The position numbers and the translations under genes were made by a program. Below, piece by piece: positions 23,708 to 33,797 of a DNA stretch of 64,000 nucleotides. Source of the DNA: Janthinobacterium rivuli. GTDB lineage: Bacteria; Pseudomonadota; Gammaproteobacteria; Burkholderiales; Burkholderiaceae_D. The stretch is taken from the NCBI RefSeq assembly GCF_009208735.1, contig NZ_WFLJ01000011.1, positions 124,001-188,000 of the forward strand, read 5' to 3'. How positions within the stretch are numbered: position 1 is the stretch's first letter; each line of letters opens with the position of its first letter. Under the pieces are notes generated by a model. That model worked only from the letters and a program-made list of their open reading frames with translations. It searched no databases and had not been told where the DNA came from.

Positions 23708-26275
23708 CTACACTTTCAGCGCATCGAGTAAATCGGTTTCCAGCAATATCTGGTTGCGGGCATTGTTGAGCGCGGGACCGTCGACGAGGAAAACGTCTTC
23801 GACCCGCTCGCCCAGGGTCATGATCTTGGCCGTGTGCAAGTTGATGCGGTACTTGGTCAGCACGTTGGCGATCGCATACAGCAGGCCCGTGCGGTCGTTG
23901 GCGGCCACCGACAGCAAATAGTATTGGCCCTTTTCATCGGGCCGCAAATCCACGGTCGGCTGGAAGGGGAAGGTGCGCGACAGGCGCGACAGCCGTCCCT
24001 TGCCCGGCGGCGGCAGCGGCGTTTGCGACTGCAGCAGCTCGCCCAGCTCATGCTCGATCAGGCTGATGATGTCGCGGTAGCTCTTGGCGAAGTTCTGCTC
24101 CGTGACAAGGAAGGTGTCGAGCGCATAGCCATTCTTGGTCGTGTGGATCTTCGCGTCGAGAATGCTGAAGTTCTTGCGGTCGAAATAGCTGCAGATGCGC
24201 GCGAACAGGTCGGGCTGGTCGGGAATGTACACGGCCACCTGCAAGCCTTCGCCGATGGGCGCCAGCCGGCATTTTACCACCGGCAACTTGCTGTCGAGCT
24301 TGTCATACAGCGAGCGCGTCTGCCAGGCGATGTCGGAGGCGTCGTGGCGCAGGAAATACGCCACGTCCAGCTGCTGCCACAGCTTCAGATGGGCGTCCGG
24401 CGGCAAGCCATACAGGCGCAGCGTGGCCAGCGCTTCCTGCTGGCGGTTCTTCAGCTCGCGGTCGGCCGTATGCGGCTCGCCGCCCAGCACGCGCAAGGTG
24501 ATCTTGTACAGGTCTTCCAGCAGCTTGCCCTTCCAGGCATTCCATACCTTCGGGCTGGTGCCGCGGATGTCGGCCACCGTCAGCAGGTACAAGCCCGTCA
24601 GGTGGCGCTCGTCCTTGACCACTTTCGCAAAGGCGGCGATGACGTCCGGATCGGACAAATCCTGCTTTTGCGCCACTTGCGACATGGTCAGGTGATTTTC
24701 CACCAAGAAAGCCACGAGTTCCGTGTCTTCTTCCGACAGGCCGTGGTCCTGGCAGAACTGGGTGGCGTCGGCCACGCCCAGCTTCGAGTGGTCGCCGCCG
24801 CGGCCCTTGGCGATGTCGTGGAACAGGGCCGCCACGTACAGCAGCCACGATTGCGAGAAATCGGCCATCAGCTGGCTGCAGAACGGGTATTCGTGCGCGT
24901 GCTCGCTCATGGTGAAGCGGCGCATGTTGCGCACCACCATCAGAATGTGCTGGTCGACCGTGTACACATGGAACAGGTCGTGCTGCATCTGGCCCACGAT
25001 GCGGCGGAAATTCGGCAGGTAGCGCCCCAGGATGCTCATCTCGTTCATGCGCCGCAGCGCATGGATGATGCCCACGGGTGCCTGCATGATGCGCAGGAAC
25101 AGGGCGCGGTTGACGGGGTCCTGGCGGAAGGCGGCGTCGATCTTGAAGCGCGCGTGCCACAGGGCCCGCGTGGCGCGCGAGGTCATGCCTTTCAGGGACG
25201 GGCGCTCCGTCATCAGGACGAAAATTTCCAGCATGGCCGACGGGTACTGCTCGAACGTGTCGTCGGCGCTGATGTCGATCAGGCTGTTGACTTCATTGAA
25301 GCGTTCGTTGATGGGCAAGGCCACGTCATCTTGCGGAAACAGCCGTGCCTCGATGTTTTGCAGCAAAATCGTGTTGAGCTGGGTCACCGTCTTGGCGGCC
25401 CAGTAGTAGCGCTGCATGAGGAATTCGCTGGCGCGGCGCATGTGCGGCCCGCTGCCCGTCGCTTGCAAGCCCAGCGATTCGGCGATGGCCGTCTGCACGT
25501 CGAACACGAGGCGGTCTTCGCGCCGTCCCGCATGCAGGTGCAGGCGCACGCGGATATCCTTGAAAGCGCGCTCCTTTTCCATCAGCTGGCGCGCTTCCGT
25601 CAAGGTGATCAGGCCGCCCGTGGCCAGGGTGCGCCACGAGTTGGCCAGACCGGCCGCCTTGGCCACCCACAGGATGACCTGCAAGTCGCGCAAGCCGCCC
25701 GGGCTTTCCTTGCAATTCGGTTCCAGGCTGAAGGCCGTGTCTTCGTATTTGGCGTGTCTCTGGCGCATTTCCGCCGTTTTCGCCTGGAAGAACGCCTGCG
25801 GGTCCATGGCCGCGTCATAGCGCTGCTGCAATTGCGCGAACAGGTCCGCGTTGCCGCACACGAGGCGCGCTTCGAGCAAGCTCGTTTGCACGGTGATGTC
25901 GGCCTTCGATTCGACCATGCATTCATCGACCGTGCGGATGCTGTGGCCGATTTCCAGGCCCAGGTCCCACAGCAGTTGCACCAGTTCCTCGAGTTTTTCC
26001 TGCGTCGCCGCGTCCGGCGCCTGTTGCAGCAGGATCAGCAGGTCGACGTCGGAATACGGGAACAGTTCGCCGCGGCCATAGCCGCCCACGCCCACCAGGG
26101 CCGTGCCGGGCGGCAAGCCCGCTTCCTGCCAGGCGCGCGCCAGCACGCCGTCGACGCTGTGGCGCAGGCTGCGCAACAGTTTTTCAGGCTTGCCGTCGGC
26201 CTGGAAGGCCGCGATGACGACCTGGCGGTCGGCTTTCAGTTGCTGCTTCAGCTGTTCCCGAACTTGCTTTTTCAT
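23708..26275 (-). CDS. glnD: bifunctional PII uridylyltransferase/removing enzyme
   Basis: An 855-residue nitrogen sensor that adds UMP to PII proteins when glutamine is low and removes it when high. Domain order: nucleotidyltransferase with GVGGYGRGELFPYSDVDLL (about 62-80), HD domain with ALFHDIAKGRGGDHS (about 480), and two C-terminal ACT domains (about 685-765 and 785-855) that sense glutamine. It follows map by 46 bases, the usual map-glnD order. Confidence 0.97.
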   Translation of the reverse strand: MKKQVREQLKQQLKADRQVVIAAFQADGKPEKLLRSLRHSVDGVLARAWQEAGLPPGTALVGVGGYGRGELFPYSDVDLLILLQQAPDAATQEKLEELVQLLWDLGLEIGHSIRTVDECMVESKADITVQTSLLEARLVCGNADLFAQLQQRYDAAMDPQAFFQAKTAEMRQRHAKYEDTAFSLEPNCKESPGGLRDLQVILWVAKAAGLANSWRTLATGGLITLTEARQLMEKERAFKDIRVRLHLHAGRREDRLVFDVQTAIAESLGLQATGSGPHMRRASEFLMQRYYWAAKTVTQLNTILLQNIEARLFPQDDVALPINERFNEVNSLIDISADDTFEQYPSAMLEIFVLMTERPSLKGMTSRATRALWHARFKIDAAFRQDPVNRALFLRIMQAPVGIIHALRRMNEMSILGRYLPNFRRIVGQMQHDLFHVYTVDQHILMVVRNMRRFTMSEHAHEYPFCSQLMADFSQSWLLYVAALFHDIAKGRGGDHSKLGVADATQFCQDHGLSEEDTELVAFLVENHLTMSQVAQKQDLSDPDVIAAFAKVVKDERHLTGLYLLTVADIRGTSPKVWNAWKGKLLEDLYKITLRVLGGEPHTADRELKNRQQEALATLRLYGLPPDAHLKLWQQLDVAYFLRHDASDIAWQTRSLYDKLDSKLPVVKCRLAPIGEGLQVAVYIPDQPDLFARICSYFDRKNFSILDAKIHTTKNGYALDTFLVTEQNFAKSYRDIISLIEHELGELLQSQTPLPPPGKGRLSRLSRTFPFQPTVDLRPDEKGQYYLLSVAANDRTGLLYAIANVLTKYRINLHTAKIMTLGERVEDVFLVDGPALNNARNQILLETDLLDALKV

Positions 26276-26321
26276 CTGGGCCCTGGGTGGCGGTGGGTCG
26301 GGTGGAGTCAGGCTTGATGCA

Positions 26322-27134
26322 TCAGGCTTTATTGCCGATGAAGGCGGGCGGCGGCGGCATGCCGGGCGAGATGGTCAGCACTTCATAGCCCGTTTCCGTC
26401 ACCAGCACCGTGTGTTCCCATTGCGCCGACAGGCTGCGGTCCTTGGTTTTGATGGTCCAGCCATCGTTCATTTCGCGGATTTCGCGGCGGCCCGAATTGA
26501 TCATCGGTTCGACGGTGAAGATCATGCCCGCTTCCAGGCGTTCCAGGGTGCCAGGTTTGCCGTAATGCAATACCTGCGGTTCTTCATGGAAAACCTTGCC
26601 GATGCCGTGGCCGCAGAATTCGCGCACCACGCTGTAGCCGGCCTTTTCCGCGTGTTGCTGGATGGCGTGGCCGATGTCGCCCAGGTGGGCGCCAGGCTTG
26701 ATCTGGTCGATCCCCAGCCACATGCATTCATAGGTGATTTCCGACAGGCGCTTGGCCAGGATGGTCGGCGTGCCGATGAGGAACATGCGGCTGTTGTCGC
26801 CGTGGTAGCCATCCTTGATGACGGTGATGTCGAGGTTGACGGAGTCGCCGCTCTTGAGGACCTTGTCGCCGGGGATGCCATGGCAGATGACGTCGTTGAC
26901 GGAGGTGCAGATGGCTTTCGGGTAAGGCGTGTAGCCGGGCGGGCAATAGTTCAGCGGGGCAGGGATGGTGCCTTGCACGTTGACCATGTATTCGTGGCAC
27001 AGGCGGTCCAGTTCGCCGGTCGTGACACCGACCTTGACGAAGGGGGTGATGTAGTCGAGCACTTCGGCGCCGAGTTTGCCGGCAATGCGCATGCCTTCGA
27101 TGTCGGCTGCGGTATTGATACGGATGGTGGACAT
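26322..27134 (-). CDS. map: type I methionine aminopeptidase
   Basis: A 270-residue metalloprotease removing the first Met of proteins. Metal-binding and active-site motifs are visible: NLDITVIKDGYHGDNSRMF (two Asp), CGHGIGKVFHEEPQV and FTVEPMI. The ATG at 27134 is chosen by the family start MSTIRINTAADIEGMR; the open frame extends back to 27209 without support. It is divergent from rpsB, the common arrangement in proteobacteria, and leads to glnD. Confidence 0.97.
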   Translation of the reverse strand: MSTIRINTAADIEGMRIAGKLGAEVLDYITPFVKVGVTTGELDRLCHEYMVNVQGTIPAPLNYCPPGYTPYPKAICTSVNDVICHGIPGDKVLKSGDSVNLDITVIKDGYHGDNSRMFLIGTPTILAKRLSEITYECMWLGIDQIKPGAHLGDIGHAIQQHAEKAGYSVVREFCGHGIGKVFHEEPQVLHYGKPGTLERLEAGMIFTVEPMINSGRREIREMNDGWTIKTKDRSLSAQWEHTVLVTETGYEVLTISPGMPPPPAFIGNKA

Positions 27135-27361
27135 GATGTAATTCGCAATCTGCAAGAAATTCGGGTGAAAAGCACAGACGAATCCCAGTGTGGGAGGAAA
27201 AGTCTGCAAATATGTCGAAATTATAAACGAGGCGCCCTGTATCCGCCGCCTCCATCCTATGGCGGGCAGGCGTTTTTTGCGGGAAAACCCGTGGTCGATA
27301 CCTGTTGCACCAGTGTGGTGCAGCGCTTGCCGTCACTGCGCGCGCGATTTGCGCCGTGGAC

Positions 27362-27390
27362 TTGATGGAATGGGCATTTCGGTGTAGAAT
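27362..27390 (+). promoter_or_regulatory. sigma70 promoter of rpsB-tsf
   Basis: TTGATG (27362-27367) and TAGAAT (27385-27390) are separated by exactly 17 bases. Transcription would begin around 27397, giving a leader of about 130 bases before the rpsB start. Confidence 0.8.
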
Positions 27391-27396
27391 CCCGGG

Positions 27397-27524
27397 TTGC
27401 TTGAATTCTCTTTTAAGCAATGCAGTAAAACAGTGTCTTTAATTTATATAAACACGCGAATCCGGTCGACAAGGGTGCCTGTATGGTGACTGATCGGATT
27501 CCAGACCCAACCCTGGAGTTAATA
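27397..27524 (+). promoter_or_regulatory. rpsB 5' leader, possible S2 autoregulatory region
   Basis: The leader begins with TTGCTTGAA ... TTTTAAGCAA (27397-27420), which can form a stem. Leaders of rpsB in proteobacteria are known to take part in autoregulation by ribosomal protein S2. I see a long structured leader but cannot confirm the S2-binding fold. Confidence 0.45.
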
Positions 27525-28277
27525 ATGTCCGTAACAATGCGCGAAATGCTGGAAGCCGGTGTTCACTTTGGTCACCAAACCCGTTTTTGGAATCCAAAAA
27601 TGGCACCGTTCATCTTCGGTCATCGCAACAAGATCCACATCATCAACCTGGAAAAAACCATGGCGATGTACCAGGACGCAATGAAGCACGTGCGTCAACT
27701 GGCTGCAAACCGTGGCACCATCCTGATGGTTGGCACCAAGCGTCAAGCTCGCGAAATCATCGCTGCTGAAGCACAACGCGCTGGCGTGCCTTTCGTTGAT
27801 CAACGTTGGTTGGGCGGCATGCTGACCAACTTCAAAACGATCAAAACCTCGATCAAGCGTCTGAAAGACATGGAAGTGATGATCGAAGACGGTTCGATCG
27901 AGAAGCTGTCGAAAAAAGAAGCGCTGATGTTCTCCCGCGAAATGATCAAGCTGCAAAAATCGATCGGCGGCATCAAGGACATGGGCGGCATTCCTGACGC
28001 AATCTTCGTAGTCGACGTCGGCTACCACAAAGGTGCGATCACCGAAGCAGCTAAACTGGGTATCCCGGTCATCGGCGTTGTCGATACCAACCACTCCCCA
28101 GAAGGCGTGAACTTCGTGATCCCAGGTAACGATGACTCCTCGAAAGCCATCATGTTGTACGCTCGCGGTGTTGCTGATGCAATCATCGAAGGCCGTGCAG
28201 CTGCCGGTAACGAAGTTGTTGAAATGGTTAAAGCAGCCGCTGGCGACGAATTCGTCGAAGTAAACGAACAGGCTTAA
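27525..28277 (+). CDS. rpsB: 30S ribosomal protein S2
   Basis: A 250-residue ribosomal protein of the small subunit. Family motifs include [31 protein letters not shown] and [17 protein letters not shown]. The ATG at 27525 is preceded by CTGGAG; the frame is open back to 27483 but that extension is not conserved. Codon use is strongly biased, as expected for a highly expressed gene. An attenuator-like terminator follows before tsf. Confidence 0.99.
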   Translation: MSVTMREMLEAGVHFGHQTRFWNPKMAPFIFGHRNKIHIINLEKTMAMYQDAMKHVRQLAANRGTILMVGTKRQAREIIAAEAQRAGVPFVDQRWLGGMLTNFKTIKTSIKRLKDMEVMIEDGSIEKLSKKEALMFSREMIKLQKSIGGIKDMGGIPDAIFVVDVGYHKGAITEAAKLGIPVIGVVDTNHSPEGVNFVIPGNDDSSKAIMLYARGVADAIIEGRAAAGNEVVEMVKAAAGDEFVEVNEQA

Positions 28278-28321
28278 TGGCCAGGCTATCGCAGGATAGC
28301 CGTTTGTAAGCACAGCAGTAA

Positions 28322-28358
28322 GGGAAAAGGGGTGGCAGCAGCTCCCCCTTTTTTTTAA
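28322..28358 (+). terminator. hairpin terminator or attenuator between rpsB and tsf
   Basis: AAAAGGGG and CTCCCCCTTTTTTTT form a stem with a loop of about ten bases, ending in a T run. It lies about 45 bases after rpsB. In E. coli a partial terminator at the same place makes rpsB more abundant than tsf; that role is inferred here. Confidence 0.75.
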
Positions 28359-28435
28359 CAAAAAAACGATAGAGACCGCTGGCGAGGCATGCATGCCCGG
28401 CCGCGACTATCGACTCACCGAATCAGGAGAAACAC

Positions 28436-29347
28436 ATGGCAGCGATTACAGCAGCGATGGTAGGCGAATTGCGCGGCAAAACCGACGCACCAATGATGGA
28501 ATGCAAAAAAGCACTGACGGAAGCCGAAGGCGACATGGCGCGTGCGGAAGAGATCCTGCGCGTCAAACTGGGCGGCAAGGCATCGAAAGCATCGGCACGC
28601 ATCACCGCTGAAGGCGTCGTGGCAACCTACATCGCCAATGGCGTAGGCGCCCTGGTCGAAGTGAACTCGGAAACCGACTTCGTTGCGAAAAACGACGATT
28701 TCCTGGCGCTGGCCAACAACGCTGCCCGTCTGGTAGCGGAACACAACCCGGCTGACGTCGCTGCCTTGCTGGCCCTGCCACTCGATGGCAAGACCCTGGA
28801 AGACGTGCGCGCTGCCCTGATCGGCAAAATCGGCGAAAACATGACCATCCGCCGCTTCCAGCGTTTCGAAACCAGCGCCAAGCTGGCTTCGTACCTGCAC
28901 GGTTCGCGCATTGGCGTGATCGTCGAATTCGACGGCGCTGATGAGCAAGTGGGCAAAGACGTGGCCATGCACATCGCTGCCATGAAGCCAGTGTCGCTGT
29001 CGTCGAACGAAGTTCCTGCGGAACTGATCGAAAAAGAGCGTTCGGTTGCACAACTGAAAGCCGAAGAAGACGCAGCCAAAGCGGCCGCCGAAGGCAAGCC
29101 AGCGCAATCGCCGGAAATCCTGGCCAAGCGCCTGGAAGGTTCCGTACAGAAGTTCCTGAAAGAAGTATCCCTGCTGAACCAGGCTTTCGTGAAAAACGAC
29201 AAGCTGTCGGTTGAGCAAATGCTGAAGGCGGCTAACACCACCGTCAAAGGTTTCGCCATGTACGTAGTGGGCGAGGGCATCGAGAAGAAGCAAGACGACT
29301 TCGCAGCAGAAGTCGCAGCACAGATGGCTGCCTCCCAGGGAGCGTAA
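28436..29347 (+). CDS. tsf: translation elongation factor Ts
   Basis: A 303-residue nucleotide-exchange factor for EF-Tu, somewhat longer than the 283 of E. coli. The N-terminal region has [20 protein letters not shown] and the core has [16 protein letters not shown], the TDFV motif that contacts EF-Tu. AGGAG precedes the ATG. A terminator follows directly. Confidence 0.99.
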   Translation: MAAITAAMVGELRGKTDAPMMECKKALTEAEGDMARAEEILRVKLGGKASKASARITAEGVVATYIANGVGALVEVNSETDFVAKNDDFLALANNAARLVAEHNPADVAALLALPLDGKTLEDVRAALIGKIGENMTIRRFQRFETSAKLASYLHGSRIGVIVEFDGADEQVGKDVAMHIAAMKPVSLSSNEVPAELIEKERSVAQLKAEEDAAKAAAEGKPAQSPEILAKRLEGSVQKFLKEVSLLNQAFVKNDKLSVEQMLKAANTTVKGFAMYVVGEGIEKKQDDFAAEVAAQMAASQGA

Positions 29348-29352
29348 GTAAA

Positions 29353-29378
29353 GCGGGCCGAGAGGCCCGTTTTTTTGG
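29353..29378 (+). terminator. terminator after tsf
   Basis: GCGGGCC and GGCCCGT form a short GC-rich stem with a GAGA-type loop, followed by seven T. It lies within ten bases of the tsf stop. Confidence 0.85.
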
Positions 29379-29495
29379 CCCGCCCGCACCTGTCGTGCCG
29401 GGCGGCGGCATGGGCAGCTTCCTCCCGCCTATCCGGCGCTGCAAGGCGCTGCGCCATGTCATACTCGAATAACCTCATTTATGGAGCCCCAGCTC

Positions 29496-30212
29496 ATGTC
29501 AAAACCAGCCTACAAGCGCGTCCTCCTCAAGTTGTCCGGCGAAGCCCTGATGGGTGATGATCCCTACGGCATCAACCGCGCCACGATCGAGCGCATGGTG
29601 GCCGATGTGGCCGAGGTGGCGAAGTTGGGTGTGGAACTGGCAATCGTGATTGGCGGCGGCAATATCTTCCGCGGTGTCGCGCCCGGCGCGCAAGGCATGG
29701 ACCGTGCCACCGCCGACTACATGGGCATGCTCGCCACGGTGATGAACGCACTGGCCCTGGCCGATGCCATGCGCCACGTCGGCATTACCGCGCGCGTCAT
29801 GTCGGCCATCGGCATCGAGCAAGTGGTCGAACCGTACGTCCGCCCGAAAGCCCTGCAATACCTGGAAGAAGGTAAAGTGGTCGTCTTCGCCGCCGGCACC
29901 GGCAATCCATTCTTCACCACCGACACGGCCGCCGCCCTGCGCGGTTCCGAGATCAGCGCCGAGATCGTCCTGAAGGCCACCAAGGTCGACGGCGTCTACA
30001 CGGCCGATCCGAAGAAGGATCCGAACGCCACCCTGTTCCACACGATTACGTTCGACGACGCCATCGCCAAGCACCTGCAAGTGATGGATGCCACCGCATT
30101 CGCCCTGTGCCGCGACCAGAAGCTGCCAATCAAGGTGTTTTCGATCACCAAGCCGGGCGCGCTGATGCGCGTCATCATGGGCGAAGATGAAGGCACGCTG
30201 GTGCACGTATAG
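29496..30212 (+). CDS. pyrH: UMP kinase
   Basis: A 238-residue amino-acid-kinase-fold enzyme that phosphorylates UMP to UDP. Motifs: [13 protein letters not shown] at the start, [10 protein letters not shown], and [18 protein letters not shown] near the end. Of two ATGs, 29496 is preferred because GGAG lies 11 bases upstream and overlaps the earlier ATG at 29481. It follows tsf and precedes frr, the usual order. Confidence 0.97.
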   Translation: MSKPAYKRVLLKLSGEALMGDDPYGINRATIERMVADVAEVAKLGVELAIVIGGGNIFRGVAPGAQGMDRATADYMGMLATVMNALALADAMRHVGITARVMSAIGIEQVVEPYVRPKALQYLEEGKVVVFAAGTGNPFFTTDTAAALRGSEISAEIVLKATKVDGVYTADPKKDPNATLFHTITFDDAIAKHLQVMDATAFALCRDQKLPIKVFSITKPGALMRVIMGEDEGTLVHV

Positions 30213-30219
30213 AAACAAG

Positions 30220-30273
30220 GAGCACCGAGAAACCGTGCATGGCTGCGCCTTGCACTGAACGGTTTTCGGCACT
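30220..30273. repeat. hairpin element B, short relative of the element at 21818
   Basis: GAGCACCGAGAAACCG and CGGTTTTCGGCACTC can pair imperfectly, and TGCA-TGGCTGCGCCT-TGCA lies between them. The stretch GCGCCTTGCACTGAACGGTTTTC matches element A except for two bases. Compared with element A, the inner 45 or so bases are missing. It lies between pyrH and frr, starting 8 bases after the pyrH stop. Confidence 0.6.
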
Positions 30274-30343
30274 CCCGGCTGCGGTACCATGCAAGCCGCA
30301 AGCGCAATAGAATATTCATTATTATCAAGACAAGGAGTAGGTA

Positions 30344-30904
30344 ATGTCCTTAGCTGACGTTAAAAAGAACACCCAGGAACGCATGACGAAGTCGCTGGAA
30401 ACACTGCGGGCCGATCTGGCCAAAGTGCGTACCGGCCGCGCCCATACGGGTATCCTGGACCATGTGATGGTCGATTACTACGGTTCGCCGACGGCGCTGA
30501 CCCAGGTCGCCAACGTGACCCTGATCGACGCGCGCACCATCGGTGTGCAGCCGTACGAAAAGAAGATGGCCAACACCATCGAAAAAGCCATCCGCGACGC
30601 CGACCTGGGCCTGAACCCATCGGCACAGGGCGACCTGATCCGCGTTCCGACGCCGCCGCTGACGGAAGAGCGTCGCAAGGAAATGGTCAAGCTGGTCAAG
30701 AGCGAAGCGGAAGACGCGAAGATTGCCGTGCGTAACATTCGCCGCGATGCGAACGAATCGCTGAAGAAACTGGTCAAGGAAAAAGCCTGCTCCGAGGACG
30801 ATGAGCGCCGCTCGTCGGAAGAAGTGCAGAAGCTGACGGACAAGTTCATCGCCGACATTGACAAGATGGTGGTCGACAAAGAAAAAGAAGTGCTGACGGT
30901 CTAG
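30344..30904 (+). CDS. frr: ribosome recycling factor
   Basis: A 186-residue tRNA-shaped factor that, with EF-G, splits ribosomes after termination. Recognisable parts are the N-terminal [37 protein letters not shown] and the long C-terminal helices with [19 protein letters not shown] precedes the ATG. Length equals the family norm (185). Confidence 0.99.
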   Translation: MSLADVKKNTQERMTKSLETLRADLAKVRTGRAHTGILDHVMVDYYGSPTALTQVANVTLIDARTIGVQPYEKKMANTIEKAIRDADLGLNPSAQGDLIRVPTPPLTEERRKEMVKLVKSEAEDAKIAVRNIRRDANESLKKLVKEKACSEDDERRSSEEVQKLTDKFIADIDKMVVDKEKEVLTV

Positions 30905-30922
30905 TTTTCAGTACTTTTGACG

Positions 30923-30953
30923 CTGCCCGGAAAAGCATGGCTTTTCCGGGCAG
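30923..30953 (+). terminator. perfect hairpin between frr and uppS
   Basis: CTGCCCGGAAAAGC and GCTTTTCCGGGCAG are perfectly complementary over 14 bases with a 3-base loop. The sequence after it is only moderately T-rich (TGCTATTT), so it may pause or protect the transcript rather than stop it completely. A CATAAT box at 30965-30970 could restart transcription for uppS. Confidence 0.6.
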
Positions 30954-31003
30954 TGCTATTTGGCGCATAATAGCTATCTTTTATTTTTGGTATTCGTGTT
31001 TTC

Positions 31004-31771
31004 ATGATCTATTCGAGTTCGACAACGGCAGTGCCTGAGGTGGGCACGGTGCCGCGCCACGTGGCAATCATTATGGATGGCAATGGCCGCTGGGCAACCA
31101 AGCGCTTCCTGCCTCGCGTGGCCGGCCACGTCAAGGGTGCCGAGGCCGTGCGCGGCATTGTCGAGACTTGCCTCGATCGCGGTGTCGAGTACCTGACCCT
31201 GTTTGCCTTCAGTTCGGAAAACTGGCGCCGCCCGGAAGAAGAGGTGTCGATGCTGATGCGCCTGTTCGTCACCATGCTGGAACGCGAAGTGGTCAAGATG
31301 CATGCCAATGATATCCGCCTGAAGGTCGTGGGCGACCTGTCGCGCTTCAATGAGCAGCTGCAAACCCTGATCGCCAATGCGGAGCGCAAGACGGCGAACA
31401 ATTCGCGCCTGACGGTGTCCATCTGCGCCAATTATGGCGGCCGCTGGGACATCATGCAGGCAGTCAATAAAATGACGGCCGAGGCGGCAGTCGACGGCCA
31501 GAGCGCCGCGCACGCTTACACGGAAGAGCAACTGGCGCCGCACCTGGCCATGGCCTATGCGCCCGAGCCCGACCTGTTCATCCGCACGGGTGGCGAGCAA
31601 CGCATTTCCAATTTCCTCCTGTGGCAACTGGCGTACACTGAGTTGTTTTTTACAGAAACTTTCTGGCCCGACTTCAATGCCGAGTGCCTCGACGCGGCAA
31701 TCGCGTCTTACCAGCAGCGCGAACGGCGCTTTGGCCGTACCAGCGCGCAATTAACTGAAAAGACAAACTGA
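31004..31771 (+). CDS. uppS: isoprenyl (undecaprenyl) diphosphate synthase
   Basis: A 255-residue cis-prenyltransferase that makes the C55 carrier lipid for peptidoglycan and O-antigen. The motif [13 protein letters not shown] has the catalytic Asp25; [17 protein letters not shown] and [19 protein letters not shown] are further signatures. It heads the uppS-cdsA-dxr-rseP run; its TGA overlaps the ATG of cdsA by one base. Confidence 0.98.
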   Translation: MIYSSSTTAVPEVGTVPRHVAIIMDGNGRWATKRFLPRVAGHVKGAEAVRGIVETCLDRGVEYLTLFAFSSENWRRPEEEVSMLMRLFVTMLEREVVKMHANDIRLKVVGDLSRFNEQLQTLIANAERKTANNSRLTVSICANYGGRWDIMQAVNKMTAEAAVDGQSAAHAYTEEQLAPHLAMAYAPEPDLFIRTGGEQRISNFLLWQLAYTELFFTETFWPDFNAECLDAAIASYQQRERRFGRTSAQLTEKTN

Positions 31772-32604
31772 TGCTGAAAACACGGATAATCACCGCCCTG
31801 GTCTTGTTGGCGGTCTTGCTGCCGGTTCTGTATCTAAATTATTTCCCCGCTTTCGCCGTGATCGCCACGGCGTTCTTCGGCGCCGCCGTCTGGGAAAGCT
31901 TCCGCATTTTCAAAAATCGCCAGGCGCTGCTGATTGCCGCCGTCTGGACTGCCGCCTTCGCGTATACGTTTTTTGTCGGTAACGGCATGGCGCAGCTCAA
32001 TTTCTGGTTCGCCCTGTGCGTGGCCATCTGGCTGATCCGCTTCGTGCCTTCGCTGGCGACGGGCTTGCCACCGACCGAAGGCCTGGGCAATACCTTGCTC
32101 AGCCTGGTGTATCCGGTGACCATCGTCGGCTGCTTCGTCGCCATCATCGCCCTGTTCCTGCATAGCCCCTTGTACCTGCTGTCCGTCATGGCCCTCGTGT
32201 GGATCGCCGATATCGGCGCCTATTTCTCGGGCAAGGCTTTCGGCAAGCGCAAGCTGGCGCCAAGCATTTCTCCAGGGAAATCTTGGGAAGGCGCCATCGG
32301 TGGCGGCATCGCCGTGCTGGTCATCGCCGCCATCACCATCGTGGCCGCGCCATCGCTGCCGGTGCTGCAAGACACCTTTGCCGTGCAGCTGCAATTGCGC
32401 CGTGGCTGGCTGGTGGCCTTGCTGGTGCTGCTGCTGATCGTCGCCGCCAGCATCGTCGGCGACCTGTTCGAATCCCAATTGAAGCGCCGCGCCGGCATCA
32501 AGGACAGCAGCAACCTGCTGCCGGGCCATGGCGGCGTACTCGACCGTATCGACGCGTTGATCCCGGTCCTGCCATTTGCCGCCCTCGTGGCCAGCTGGCT
32601 TTAA
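31771..32604 (+). CDS. cdsA: phosphatidate cytidylyltransferase
   Basis: A 277-residue inner-membrane enzyme with about eight membrane segments. It makes CDP-diacylglycerol, the branch point of phospholipid synthesis. The C-terminal signature is complete: [20 protein letters not shown] then GVLDRID. Start and stop overlap uppS (TGATG), and dxr follows after 8 bases. Confidence 0.97.
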   Translation: MLKTRIITALVLLAVLLPVLYLNYFPAFAVIATAFFGAAVWESFRIFKNRQALLIAAVWTAAFAYTFFVGNGMAQLNFWFALCVAIWLIRFVPSLATGLPPTEGLGNTLLSLVYPVTIVGCFVAIIALFLHSPLYLLSVMALVWIADIGAYFSGKAFGKRKLAPSISPGKSWEGAIGGGIAVLVIAAITIVAAPSLPVLQDTFAVQLQLRRGWLVALLVLLLIVAASIVGDLFESQLKRRAGIKDSSNLLPGHGGVLDRIDALIPVLPFAALVASWL

Positions 32605-32612
32605 GGAAACTC

Positions 32613-33797
32613 ATGCAATACATCACCATCCTTGGCGCGACCGGCTCGATCGGCGTGTCCACCCTGGACGTGCTCGCGCGTCATCCCGAGCACTACAGCG
32701 TGTATGCGCTGAGCGCCCACAGCCGTGTGGCCGAACTGGCCGCCCAGTGCCTGCAATTCCGTCCCCAGCGCGCCGTCGTCGGCACGGCGGACGCCGCCCT
32801 TGAGCTGACGCGTTTGCTGCGCGGGCAGGGCGTCGAGACGCAGGTCGAGTACGGCGTCGAAGCCCTGTGCGCCATCGCCAGCGCACCGCAAGTGACGGGC
32901 GTGATGGCGGCCATCGTCGGCGCGGCCGGCCTGGCGCCCACCCTGGCGGCGGCACGTGCCGGCAAGAAAGTATTGCTGGCCAATAAAGAAGCGCTGGTCA
33001 TGTCCGGCCAGCTGTTCATCGACGCCGTGCATGACAACGGCGCCGTGCTGTTGCCGATCGACAGCGAACACAACGCCATTTTCCAATGCCTGCCGCACGC
33101 CCATGGCCGCGCGCCAGGCGCCGCCGGCGTGGCAAAAATCGTGCTGACGGCGTCGGGCGGCCCCTTCCTCACGCGCGACGTCGAGACGCTCGACACGGTC
33201 ACGCCGGACCAGGCTTGCAAGCATCCGACCTGGGCCATGGGCCGCAAGATTTCCGTCGATTCGGCCACCATGATGAACAAGGGGCTGGAAGTGATCGAGG
33301 CGCACTGGCTGTTCGGCGCGCCGGCGGAGCAGATCGAAGTGCTGATCCATCCGCAAAGCGTGATCCATTCGATGGTGTCGTATATCGACGGTTCCGTGCT
33401 GGCCCAGCTGGGCAATCCGGACATGCGCACGCCGATCGCGCATGCGCTGGCATACCCGCAGCGTATCAACTCTGGCGTGGCGCAACTGGACCTGGCGCAG
33501 GTGGCTACCTTGCAGTTCGAACGTCCCGATTTCCGCCGTTTCCCTTGCCTGGCGCTGGCCTTCGACGCCCTGCGCGCGGGCGGCACGGCGCCGGCCCTGC
33601 TGAACGCGGCCAATGAAGTGGCCGTGCAAGCCTTCCTCGACGAGCAGATCGGCTTCCGCCAGATCGACCGCGTCATCGCCCACGTGATCGAGACGGTGCC
33701 GCATGGCGCCGCTTCCAGCATCGAGGCCGTGATGGAGCAGGACCGCCTGGCCAGAGCGGCCGCGCAGGCCTACATCGCCCACAGGCTGGCCGCATGA
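32613..33797 (+). CDS. dxr: 1-deoxy-D-xylulose 5-phosphate reductoisomerase
   Basis: A 394-residue NADPH enzyme of the MEP isoprenoid pathway, making 2-C-methylerythritol 4-phosphate. [13 protein letters not shown] near the start binds [20 protein letters not shown] and [19 protein letters not shown] hold metal and substrate residues. AAGGAA precedes the ATG at 32613. The stop overlaps the ATG of rseP by four bases. Confidence 0.98.
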   Translation: MQYITILGATGSIGVSTLDVLARHPEHYSVYALSAHSRVAELAAQCLQFRPQRAVVGTADAALELTRLLRGQGVETQVEYGVEALCAIASAPQVTGVMAAIVGAAGLAPTLAAARAGKKVLLANKEALVMSGQLFIDAVHDNGAVLLPIDSEHNAIFQCLPHAHGRAPGAAGVAKIVLTASGGPFLTRDVETLDTVTPDQACKHPTWAMGRKISVDSATMMNKGLEVIEAHWLFGAPAEQIEVLIHPQSVIHSMVSYIDGSVLAQLGNPDMRTPIAHALAYPQRINSGVAQLDLAQVATLQFERPDFRRFPCLALAFDALRAGGTAPALLNAANEVAVQAFLDEQIGFRQIDRVIAHVIETVPHGAASSIEAVMEQDRLARAAAQAYIAHRLAA

